From positions 310,001 through 374,000 of the forward strand of contig NZ_LDOS01000002.1 in the NCBI RefSeq assembly GCF_002077135.1: DNA of 64,000 bases, read 5' to 3'. The notes beneath the pieces were generated by a model that was given only the letters and a program-made list of their open reading frames with translations, was not told the DNA's origin and did no database searches. The stretch is from Metallibacterium scheffleri. Its GTDB lineage: Bacteria; Pseudomonadota; Gammaproteobacteria; Xanthomonadales; Rhodanobacteraceae. Made by a program: the position numbers and the translations under genes. Shown in pieces: positions 45,010 through 54,349 of this stretch; within the stretch, counting starts at the first letter, position 1, and each line of letters starts with the position of its first letter.

Positions 45010-45804
45010 TCAGTGCGGCAGGGCGTCCAGCTCACTGGCGCTGAAGCCGGCGGCGCGACGCGCGGCGAGGTTGTATGGGCCATGCAGGCCGCCGGGCAGG
45101 TATTCGTCCAGCAGCGCGCGGAAGGTGACATCCGGCGCCACGCCCTCGCGCACGCAGCACCAGCGGAACTAGCGCGTGCCGGCGGCGACATGCGCCACTT
45201 CCTCGCGCAGGATCAGCTCGAGGATCGCCACGGTGGCGTGATCGCCCGCCGCGCGCAGGCGCTCGATCATGCCCGGGGTCACGTCCAGTCCACGCGCTTC
45301 GAGTACACGCGGAACCAGCGCCATGCGCGCCAGCACGCTGTGCCGCGTGCGCTGCGCCATGCGCCACAGGCCATCGTGCGCGGGCAGGTCACCGTAGGTC
45401 ATGCCCAGCTCGTCGAGGCGCGTATTCAACAGGGTGAAGTGCCGCGCCTCGTCGGCGGCGCAGGCGCACCAGTCGCGATAAAAATCCGCGGGCATGTGAC
45501 GAAAACGCGCGACCGCATCCCAGGCCAGATTGATCGCGTTGAACTCGATGTGCGCCACCGCGTGCACCAGTGCCGTGCGTCCGGCCGCGCTGCCCAGCCC
45601 GCGCTTGCGCAACGCGCGCGCATCGACCAGCTCAGGCCGCTGCGGCCGGCCGGGGATGTCGGTGGGCTCGGCGCGCGCGGCATCGTCGCGCACATCCAGC
45701 TCGCCGCGCGCGCACGCCGCCGCGACATCACGCGTCAAGCGCGCTTTCTGTACCGGGTCGGTGCAGTCCAGGCATTGCTGCGCGGCGGTGAACAGGGATG
45801 CCAT
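45010..45804 (-). pseudogene. DUF455 ferritin-like protein interrupted by an in-frame amber codon
   Basis: The minus-strand frame from ATG 45804 encodes a DUF455 ferritin-like di-iron protein. It contains AVAHIEFNAINLAWDAVARF, CAADEARHFTLLNTRLDELG and LREEVAHVAAGTR, which hold the Glu and ExxH ligands. At codon 212 (45169-45171) the frame meets TAG where the family normally continues GxRWFRW. The same frame then resumes without shift as FRWCCVREGVAP, TFRALLDEYLPGG, YNLAARRAAGFSASELDALP and stops at 45010. A single TGG-to-TAG change therefore explains the break, and the full 265-codon frame is otherwise intact. All iron-ligand motifs precede the amber codon, so the shortened product could still fold. 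Sequencing error is an alternative. Confidence 0.8.
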
Positions 45805-45869
45805 GGGGAAATGATAGTTCGCGAGTGGGGATTGGATGCTTGCGTGGCTCAGGCAGCCCCACCCGGGAC

Positions 45870-46145
45870 GCGTCATACCGGCGCAGAGCCTGCCCCGCGC
45901 AGGCGGGGGCGGGAATCGCTCAGCAACAGCAGAGCTGGTCATCCCGCGCAGCGCATGGCAGCGCGGCTGGATCCCCGGCTCGCGCTGCGCGCGCCCGTGG
46001 ATGACGGGGAAAATCGATCGTGCCATGCCCGACGGCATTGCCCGGAAGTCAGCGATCAAGGGAACAGGTTTCAGTCGAGGGCGGTTTGAAATGTTCTGGA
46101 CCATGACAAGCTCGTCGTCCCCGCGCAGGCGTGGACCCCGTGGCT
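45870..46145. repeat. Intergenic GCGCAGGCGGG repeats between DUF455 and S9 peptidase genes
   Basis: The 429-base gap contains CGTCATACCGGCGC and CCCCGCGCAGGCGGGGGCGG near 45883-45915, an inverted counterpart with GGTCATCCCGCGCAGCGCA near 45937 and GTGGATGACGGG near 46000, and a further partial copy CGTCGTCCCCGCGCAGGCG near 46110. They belong to the family seen at 18.8-19.0 kb and 25.7 kb. No gene is visible. Confidence 0.75.
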
Positions 46146-46233
46146 CGACGCTCCACCGTGCATGACCGATGGCGCTTGCCACGCGCCGCGCGGCGGCCTA
46201 GCGTTGCCGGCTATTCGCCGCAGGAGAAATCCC

Positions 46234-48300
46234 ATGTCGTTGCGCAGTCTTGCCTTGGGTCTGGTGCTGATGAGCACCAGCATGCCCGTGATCGCCGCGC
46301 CCGACGACGACACCCACCCCATGGACGTGCGCGACATGGTGGCCATGGATCGCGTCGGCGATCCTCGGCTCGGTGCCGATCCGCGCTGGCTGCTGTTCGA
46401 CGTGCGCAGCATCGACCTCGCCGCCAACAAGGGCGTGTCCGGCGTGTGGGTGCTCGACCTCGAGGCACAGGATGCCGCGCCGCAGCGACTGACCGAGGGC
46501 AGCCAGCCGCGTTGGTCGGCCGATGGCAAGAGCATCTTCTATCTGGCCAAGGCCGGCGAGCGCATGCAGGTGTTCCGCATCGCGCCCGGCGGCGGCGCGG
46601 CCACGCAGGTCACGGATCTGCAGCTGGACGTGGACGGTTTTCGCGTCTCGCCCGATGGCACGCATCTGGCCATCGCGCTGGGCGTGTTCCCGGACTGCAA
46701 CGGCGACATCGCCTGCACGCGCGCAAAACTCAACGTGCGCGAAGCCGACAAGGCCAGCGGCCGCGTCTACGACAGGCTGTTCGTGCGTCACTGGGATACC
46801 TGGGCCGATGGTCGCCGCAATCAATTGTTCCTGCTCGCGCTGGGCGCCGACGGCAAGGCAGCCGGCACGCCAACACTGCTGACCCGTGGCATCGACGGCG
46901 ACGTGCCCTCCAAACCCTTCGGCGACGACAGCGAGTACGTGTTCTCGCCGGACGGCAAGACGCTGTACTTCAACGCGCGCATCGCGCGTCACGACGAACC
47001 TTGGAGCACCAACTTCGACATCTACCGCGTGGCTATCGAGGGCGATGCCGCGCCGGAAAACCTCACCCCCGGCAACCCCGCCTGGGACGGCTACCCGCTG
47101 GTGTCCCCGGACGGCCGCACGCTGTACTACCTGGCGATGAAGCGCCCCGGCTTCGAGGCCGACCGCTTCGCCATCATGGCGCTGGACCTAGACAGCGGAA
47201 AACGCCACGAGGTCGCGCCCCAGTGGGATCGCTCGGCGAGCGCGCTCGCGATCAGCGCCGACGGCGGCACGCTGTACACCACCGCCGACGAAGCCGGTCA
47301 GCATCCGCTGTTCGCCGTGCGCGTGAGCGATGGCAAGGTCACGCGCCTCAGCGGCGAGGGCACCGTGCACGGCTTCGCGCTGGACGGCCGGGGCGGCATC
47401 ATCGCCAACTGGCAGGACTTCACCCATCCCGCGGGTCTGTACCGCCTCGGTCCCGGCGAATCGCGCGTGGCGCTCACCCGCTTCAACGACGCGCGCCTCG
47501 CCGCGTTGCGCTTCGGCAAGGCCGAGTTCTTCACCTTCAAGGGCTGGAACGGCGAGCCGGTGCAGGGCTACGTGATGACGCCGGTCGATCATGCGCCGGG
47601 CAGGAAGTACCCGGTGGCCTTCCTCATCCACGGCGGCCCGCAGGGCGCGTGGACCAACGAGTTCCACTACCGCTGGAACCCGCAGACCTACGCCGCCGCC
47701 GGCTTCGCCGTGGTGGCGGTGAATTTCCACGGCTCCACCGGCTACGGCCAAGCCTTCACCGACGCCATCTCCGGCGACTGGGGCGGCAAGCCGCTCACCG
47801 ACCTCAAGCTGGGCTGGGCCGCGGCGCTGAAGAACTATCCCTTCCTCGACGCCAAGCGCGCCTGCGCGCTGGGCGCCAGCTATGGCGGCTACATGGTGTA
47901 CTGGATGGCCGGCAAGTGGAACACGCCGTGGAAGTGTTTCGTCGATCACGATGGTGTGTTCGACAGCCGCAGCATGTACTACAGCACCGAGGAACTCTGG
48001 TTCGACGAGTGGGAACACCGCGGCCCCGAGTACGAGCACCCGCAGAATTACGAGAAGTTCAACCCGCTGCGCCACGTCAAGGACTGGCGCGTGCCGATGC
48101 TGGTGATCCACGGCGGCCTCGACTTCCGCATCCCCGACACCCAGGGACTGGCCGCGTTCACCGCGCTGCAGCGGCGTGGCATCCCCAGCGAGTTCCTGTA
48201 TTTCCCCGACGAAAACCACTGGGTGGTCAAACCCGCCAACAGCATCCTCTGGCACGACACCGTGCTGAACTGGATGAAGCGCTGGACGGCGGAGGAGTAG
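46234..48300 (+). CDS. S9 family (prolyl oligopeptidase-type) exported peptidase
   Basis: Serine peptidase of 688 residues with a signal peptide (LALGLVLMSTSMPVIAAP); ATG 46234 follows CAGGAGAA. The N-terminal two-thirds is a WD40/TolB-like beta-propeller with repeated SPDG blades (VSPDGTHLAIAL, FSPDGKTLYFN, VSPDGRTLYYLAM). The C-terminal alpha/beta-hydrolase domain carries Ser549 in GASYGGYMV, Asp630 in HGGLDFRIP and His662 in DENHWV, a complete triad. Such enzymes cleave small peptides in the periplasm, as dipeptidyl or acylaminoacyl peptidases. The gene stands alone, with repeats upstream and the toxin-antitoxin pair downstream. Confidence 0.92.
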   Translation: MSLRSLALGLVLMSTSMPVIAAPDDDTHPMDVRDMVAMDRVGDPRLGADPRWLLFDVRSIDLAANKGVSGVWVLDLEAQDAAPQRLTEGSQPRWSADGKSIFYLAKAGERMQVFRIAPGGGAATQVTDLQLDVDGFRVSPDGTHLAIALGVFPDCNGDIACTRAKLNVREADKASGRVYDRLFVRHWDTWADGRRNQLFLLALGADGKAAGTPTLLTRGIDGDVPSKPFGDDSEYVFSPDGKTLYFNARIARHDEPWSTNFDIYRVAIEGDAAPENLTPGNPAWDGYPLVSPDGRTLYYLAMKRPGFEADRFAIMALDLDSGKRHEVAPQWDRSASALAISADGGTLYTTADEAGQHPLFAVRVSDGKVTRLSGEGTVHGFALDGRGGIIANWQDFTHPAGLYRLGPGESRVALTRFNDARLAALRFGKAEFFTFKGWNGEPVQGYVMTPVDHAPGRKYPVAFLIHGGPQGAWTNEFHYRWNPQTYAAAGFAVVAVNFHGSTGYGQAFTDAISGDWGGKPLTDLKLGWAAALKNYPFLDAKRACALGASYGGYMVYWMAGKWNTPWKCFVDHDGVFDSRSMYYSTEELWFDEWEHRGPEYEHPQNYEKFNPLRHVKDWRVPMLVIHGGLDFRIPDTQGLAAFTALQRRGIPSEFLYFPDENHWVVKPANSILWHDTVLNWMKRWTAEE

Positions 48301-48385
48301 CGCGGGCACACGGAGTGACGCTCGCTCAAAGGCGGCTGTCCGCCCATTCCAGTCATGCAAAAGTGAAACTTGCTCTGGTTGCGGA

Positions 48386-48429
48386 TTGCGATGCCTGTTT
48401 GTGTACGGTATATTTCCGTACATAAGGAG
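48386..48429 (+). promoter_or_regulatory. Promoter and operator of the toxin-antitoxin pair
   Basis: TTGCGA (48386-48391) and TATATT (48409-48414) are separated by 17 bases and form a good sigma70-type promoter. The -10 hexamer sits in the spacer of an inverted repeat TGTACGG-N7-CCGTACA (48402-48422), a likely operator for the ribbon-helix-helix antitoxin. AAGGAGA at 48424 is the ribosome site of the antitoxin gene. Confidence 0.75.
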
Positions 48430-48436
48430 ACGTGCC

Positions 48437-48700
48437 ATGACCGCCGCTGCCCGACTCGACCTGCGCTTGAACCCGACCGACAAGGATCGCATTGCTCGTG
48501 CGGCTGTTCTGCGTGGCGTGCTGCTGTCTGCTTTCGTGCGCGATGCTGCTTTGCGTGAAGCTGAAAGCGTGATGGCGGCGGCGCTTACCGTCACGCTGTC
48601 CCCGGCTGAATCGCGGCGCTTTCTTGCCGCGCTGGACAAGCCGTTCAAGCCCAATAACAAGCTCAAGAAGGCTATGGAGCGCGGTCTCGATTGGCGTTGA
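48437..48700 (+). CDS. DUF1778 / TacA-type antitoxin
   Basis: Antitoxin of 87 residues with an N-terminal ribbon-helix-helix DNA-binding region (AARLDLRLNPTDKDRIARAA, then LSAFVRDAALREAE) and a C-terminal toxin-neutralising segment (LSPAESRRFLAALDKPFKPN). The ATG at 48437 follows AAGGAGA. It ends three bases before the GNAT gene, as in TacA-TacT modules. Autoregulation by the complex at the overlapping inverted repeat is predicted. Confidence 0.88.
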   Translation: MTAAARLDLRLNPTDKDRIARAAVLRGVLLSAFVRDAALREAESVMAAALTVTLSPAESRRFLAALDKPFKPNNKLKKAMERGLDWR

Positions 48701-48703
48701 CCC

Positions 48704-49192
48704 ATGCTGATTGTCCAGCGCCTGGATGGAGCGTTTCATGACCGCGAAGCCTTCGACTGTGGCGAGCCGTCGCTGAACCAATATTTGCGTGCGCTTGCCA
48801 CCCAGCATCGTCGTGCCGGCGTTGCCACCACGCACGTGCTGGTCGATGCCACGATGCCACCACGTATCCTCGGCTATTACTCGCTGGCCGCCGCACAGAT
48901 GTCGCTGGTCGGAATGTCGGCAGCCGATCAGCGCCGGCTGCCGCGGTATCCGGTGCCGGTGGCTCGGCTTGCCCGTCTTGCCGTGACATTGCAGGAGCAA
49001 GGCCATGGTTTGGGCGAGGCGCTGCTGCAGGATGCCGTGAAGCGCTGCCTTGCGCTGCGCAGTGAACTCGGCATCCACGCGCTGTTGGTGGACGCTCTGC
49101 ACGAGCGTGCGGCGGCGTTTTACCGCCAATATGGCTTTCGCGAAACCGCGGAACACGCCCTGACGTTGTACCTGCCACTAGGCAGGGGTTGA
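48704..49192 (+). CDS. GNAT toxin, TacT-like
   Basis: GCN5-related acetyltransferase of 162 residues. Known TacT-type toxins acetylate the aminoacyl group of charged tRNAs and block translation. Typical elements are FDCGEPSLNQYLRALATQ at the N-terminus, GYYSLAAAQM, the acetyl-CoA binding region VARLARLAVTLQEQGHGLGE, and the C-terminal AAAFYRQYGFRET. It is directly downstream of the DUF1778 antitoxin, three bases away, which is the canonical gene order. The gap 49193-49347 after it shows no gene. Confidence 0.9.
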   Translation: MLIVQRLDGAFHDREAFDCGEPSLNQYLRALATQHRRAGVATTHVLVDATMPPRILGYYSLAAAQMSLVGMSAADQRRLPRYPVPVARLARLAVTLQEQGHGLGEALLQDAVKRCLALRSELGIHALLVDALHERAAAFYRQYGFRETAEHALTLYLPLGRG

Positions 49193-49347
49193 GAGGAGTT
49201 TTCTTGAATGCGGTAGAATTCGCGGAATTGCTGTCGGCCCGAAGCAGACGTTTCATGCTGAAATGCGACACCTGCTGGTCAACATGGCTCAACGCCCGCG
49301 GCAGGTTCAGCAGCGGCATCACGCGCAATCAAAGGTAGTGCAAGCGC

Positions 49348-51207
<1,860 letters not shown>

Positions 51208-51741
51208 CCGCTCATTGTAATGGCAGGTCCGCTGCAGGCTCTCCGGCTGGCGTCGTAACTAGCCGATCATGGCGTCGACAATCCAGGATCATTGCCCGGC
51301 CAAGAGCGCATGCCTGAGAACCTTGTGCAGGCGCATATCGCGAAAGGCCCTCTTGGTCCGCGTGCTCGCGGACGGATGCAACGGGCTGATCGGCAAGAAG
51401 TGCGGATTCTGTCCAGGTTGGCCTGATGTGCTCTTCGATGGTCGGCTTGATGTGGCGTGCAACGGGTGCTTTGAGCAGTAAGCCGTCATCGGAGCCAGTT
51501 GTCGGCATTGGCGGCAACCGGTCCTGACCGGACGTTGGTGACTGTCCAACTCAGCTCGAACTGCCTTCACGAAACGCGGGACGGTTCAAGGTCATGCGGC
51601 AAGCTCCGAATAAGTCACTTCACTTCGACAGCGGCGGCGTGGGAGGTTTCGCAAACTGCTCATCATAGGTAAGCGGCCACCTGATTGGCTGCAACAACTG
51701 GCAATGCGGAGGCAAGCTGCGCCCGTCGCTTGCCGCGCGTC
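51208..51741. other. Gap without a recognisable gene
   Basis: This stretch of 534 bases upstream of uup has lower GC and frequent stop codons in most frames. Short frames of 60-100 codons exist on both strands (for example 51269-51481 plus and 51289-51570 minus) but have no motif I recognise. It must hold the uup promoter on the minus strand next to 51207. It could be decayed gene sequence. Confidence 0.5.
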
Positions 51742-52377
51742 TCACGGCACGACCACAAACTTTCCGTACATGCCAGTTTTCGCATGACCAGGCATTTGGC
51801 AAAAATAATAATAATAACCAGGTTTTTGCGGCGCATTGAATGTGGTCGTGTCAACGAAGTATTCAGATTTCTTGACAGATCGCAACGTGCGCGGCATTGT
51901 CATAGGTATTTCAGCGATCTGACCGGTCACAGGTACAGGTACAATTACTTTGTAGGGTGGCTTGGCGTGGCCAACGACCACCCCATGAATCATGCTTGCA
52001 CCGTAATCCATGTTCAAAAGCGTCAATGTAATTCTTGCCCCAGCCGATACCTCGACTTCCGGATCGACAAGCTTATGAATTTCAAACGTCTGATCGGGTG
52101 ACCCGGGTTCAACGGCGACCATCACAATGCGAATGTTATGCCCCATGAACTTGATGGTTTGGTGCTTTCTGCGGCCTATGCGGGTACCAGCTGAATTACT
52201 GTATTTAATCAGCGGTCGAGCCGTCTGATACGCAATCGGCTTGCCTGGCTTTGGAAGATGTTTCGGCATCGCTCCCATTTGCATGCTACCCGGGCCACCT
52301 GTGCCCACGGCAAAAACCAGTCCAGGCGCCAACCCGGCTATCACGCCCAGTGCGGCTATAGCAGTGACTATACGCAT
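51742..52377 (-). CDS. Rusticyanin-like blue copper protein
   Basis: Exported cupredoxin of 211 residues. The ATG at 52377 starts a signal peptide (TAIAALGVIAGLAPGLVFA). Type 1 copper ligands are read as His131 in SMIHGVVVG, Cys193 in YYFCQMPGH, His198, and Met203 in AKTGMYGKFV. The C-x4-H-x4-M spacing equals that of rusticyanin (Cys138, His143, Met148) rather than plastocyanin. A Met/Pro-rich stretch (residues 30-46) and a basic KYSNSAGTRIGRRKH precede the fold. Codon use is clearly more AT-rich than in flanking genes, with ATA, TTA and a run of AATAATAATAAT near the end, suggesting acquisition. Possible roles are electron transfer to oxidases or to NirK; the partner is unknown. Confidence 0.8.
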   Translation of the reverse strand: MRIVTAIAALGVIAGLAPGLVFAVGTGGPGSMQMGAMPKHLPKPGKPIAYQTARPLIKYSNSAGTRIGRRKHQTIKFMGHNIRIVMVAVEPGSPDQTFEIHKLVDPEVEVSAGARITLTLLNMDYGASMIHGVVVGHAKPPYKVIVPVPVTGQIAEIPMTMPRTLRSVKKSEYFVDTTTFNAPQKPGYYYYFCQMPGHAKTGMYGKFVVVP

Positions 52378-52596
52378 AACAGAGCGGTTCCAAAAGAAAG
52401 GTATTAAAACAACGCAGAGCTGCACAAACGGGACAAGTGACTGTTTGAGGTCGAAACATGTCCGTTACAGGCAATGAACCAGCACGGGCGAACTCCACTG
52501 CATGACGATGCGACCGGCATTGACGGTACATCCGCATTTTCGAGGGCGCAATATCATCAACCGCGCCATCGAGTCGCCCCAATCCAACCCTGCGCC

Positions 52597-52800
52597 TCAA
52601 CGCCCACGCGCATCCGGCACCAGCAGCAGCGTGTGCTGTGCGTGTCCGGGCAGCAGCGGTGTCGGTCGACCCTTGGCCCACGCTTGCCAGCCGGCGTCGT
52701 AGTAGGGCGACGAGGGGTTGTCGCTCTGGCCGCCGGGCATGTGCAGGTAACTTTCGGCCAGATGCCTGGGCATGATGCCAAATTGCAGAGCCGCTGGTCA
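52597..52800 (-). pseudogene. Orphan 3' fragment of a penicillin acylase gene
   Basis: The minus strand encodes FGIMPRHLAESYLHMPGG, then QSDNPSSPYYDAGWQAWAKG, and ends LLLVPDARGR with a stop at 52597. This is the C-terminal 61-residue tail of the penicillin acylase encoded at 54350-56785; I count 52 of 61 residues identical. The DNA is also closely similar (compare 52612-52790 with 54366-54545). An in-frame TGA lies immediately upstream, so there is no full gene. The two copies are direct repeats bracketing the sigma-factor cassette. The region between the rusticyanin gene and this fragment (52378-52596) shows nothing else. Confidence 0.85.
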
Positions 52801-52859
52801 CCGGATTTCGGCCTCGACGCAGGCATCGACGACCGGCGCCCGATCTGTTCGTTGGCGGA

Positions 52860-53264
52860 TCAGGTCGACTCCCGTACTGGATCTTCCTGCCCCCATGGCC
52901 ATGGCACATCCATACTGAAATACACACCCAGGCTCACGGCGGCGGCGACCACCAGACTTGGCCATGCAATTCCGATCGGAAGCGCCAGGACGCTTCCAGT
53001 CAGCAGATGCGGCTCAAGGCCCTGCATCAGCGTGCCGGTCAGCAGAACCGTCATCACGCCCAGTACGACGATCAAGTTGGGCAACGCCCAGCGCCAGGGT
53101 GACTCGGCGCGCTGGATGAGCAGGCGCACCATCACACGCGCCGTGAATCCGTCGTCATCAATGGGCTGCTGGCGCTCGGCATCGGCACGCAGCAGCGCCT
53201 CGATCGATTCGAATCCGCGGAGGTTTGTCGTGTCAGGCACGGAGGGGTTGTTCGTAAGGTGCAT
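52860..53264 (-). CDS. Small membrane protein downstream of ECF sigma factor (possible anti-sigma factor)
   Basis: Predicted 134-residue inner-membrane protein. The soluble N-terminus (about 1-55) includes SIEALLRADAERQQPIDDDGF and TARVMVRLL, a pattern often seen in proteins encoded after ECF sigma genes in Xanthomonadales. Two hydrophobic helices follow (NLIVVLGVMTVLLTGTLM and PSLVVAAAVSLGVYFSM). It overlaps the sigma-factor gene by 32 bases, indicating coupled translation. An anti-sigma role is inferred from position and layout; no zinc HxxxCxxC motif is present. Confidence 0.65.
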   Translation of the reverse strand: MHLTNNPSVPDTTNLRGFESIEALLRADAERQQPIDDDGFTARVMVRLLIQRAESPWRWALPNLIVVLGVMTVLLTGTLMQGLEPHLLTGSVLALPIGIAWPSLVVAAAVSLGVYFSMDVPWPWGQEDPVREST

Positions 53265-53823
53265 CGGAGACTCTCTTGTTCATGGACTCGCCCAAGTGAT
53301 CGCGCAGCTTGCCCAGGGCTCTGTGGAGATGGGATTTCACCGTGCCCAGCGGACAGTTGAGGACGGTTGCCGCTTCCGCATGACTCAATCCAAGGTAGTA
53401 GCACTGCAGGATCGCGGCGCGCTCCGCCGGGCTCAAAATCAGCAGCGCGCGCTGGACTTCACCGTGTGCCACCCCATCCATGCTGGGCATGGAAGATGTG
53501 TCCTGGTTCTCGCTTTCGTCAAGGTTGGCGGCATGGGCCTCGGCCGCGCCTTTGGCACTGCGCACATGCATCAGATACGTGTTGTAGGCAATGCGATACA
53601 GCCAGGTGCCGAAGCCGGCCTCGCCGCGGAACCGAGGCAGGCTCTGCCAAGTACGCAGAAAGGTCTCCTGGGCCAGGTCATCGGCGAGCGCGCACTGGCC
53701 GCCGCTGAGGCGGCGTAACAGTGCGCGCACTGGACCCTGGTGGGCGCGCACCAATTCGGCAAAGGCGTTTCGATCACCTTGGCGCGCCAGATCGATCCGG
53801 CGCGCCTCGTCCGTGGTGGCCAT
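53233..53823 (-). CDS. RNA polymerase ECF sigma factor (sigma-70 family)
   Basis: Alternative sigma factor of 196 residues. Region 2 is seen as FAELVRAHQGPVRALLRRL, DDLAQETFLRTWQSLPRFRG and FGTWLYRIAYNTYL. Region 4 is ALLILSPAERAAILQCYYLG, LSHAEAATVLNCPLGTVKSH and LHRALGKLRDHL. The acidic linker between them (LDESENQDTSSMPSMDG) is unusually Ser/Met-rich. It lies between a DUF6249 membrane protein gene upstream and a membrane protein gene overlapping its 3' end. No clear autoregulated -35 AAC-type promoter was identified ahead of it. Confidence 0.93.
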   Translation of the reverse strand: MATTDEARRIDLARQGDRNAFAELVRAHQGPVRALLRRLSGGQCALADDLAQETFLRTWQSLPRFRGEAGFGTWLYRIAYNTYLMHVRSAKGAAEAHAANLDESENQDTSSMPSMDGVAHGEVQRALLILSPAERAAILQCYYLGLSHAEAATVLNCPLGTVKSHLHRALGKLRDHLGESMNKRVSDAPYEQPLRA

Positions 53824-53845
53824 GAGTACGTCGGATTCGTGCGCT

Positions 53846-54262
53846 TCAGGATGGAGTGGTTGTCGTATCAGGCGTGATTGTCGCTTTGGACTTGCGCCCC
53901 TCGATCACGGCGGCGAGGAGCAGCGCAAGACCGATCACCAGTGGAATCAGGCCGGCAGCCACCAGCGAGGTTTCGCCAAGGATCCATCCATAGAGCATCA
54001 CCCCGATACCGGCCGCGGAGACGACAAGGCCGCCACGCAGCGGGGACTTGCCCGTACGGCGCCCGTTGAACAAGTCCGAATGGAAGAGCTCGGGCGGGAT
54101 CGGCTGGCCAGTCTCGGCCAGTTTCATCAGCAGCTCTTGCTGCAACCGGGCGCGTCGGCTGGCATACATGATGCCGCCGATGATGGCGACGATCGGAATG
54201 CCAAATACGAAAATGATTCCGAAAATCGGAACCAGCATAGCGGTTGAGGCGGTGCTCCACAT
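53846..54262 (-). CDS. DUF6249-type membrane protein
   Basis: Small inner-membrane protein of 138 residues. An N-terminal TM helix (MLVPIFGIIFVFGIPIVAIIGG) is followed by a basic/amphipathic segment YASRRARLQQELLMKLAETG, then GQPIPPELF, and two C-terminal TM helices (GGLVVSAAGIGVMLYGWILG and SLVAAGLIPLVIGLALLLAAV). This layout, especially LQQELLMKLAETGQPIPPEL, matches the DUF6249 family. It precedes the ECF sigma gene by 22 bases, so the three genes probably form one unit, read toward the acylase fragment. Confidence 0.75.
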   Translation of the reverse strand: MWSTASTAMLVPIFGIIFVFGIPIVAIIGGIMYASRRARLQQELLMKLAETGQPIPPELFHSDLFNGRRTGKSPLRGGLVVSAAGIGVMLYGWILGETSLVAAGLIPLVIGLALLLAAVIEGRKSKATITPDTTTTPS

Positions 54263-54349
54263 GGCAGGTCTCCAGGTGAGTGGTACTACTTAGATGCCGT
54301 TGCGGGCATTCTGGATGCAGGAAATTTTCGAAACATGCGCACGTGCATC

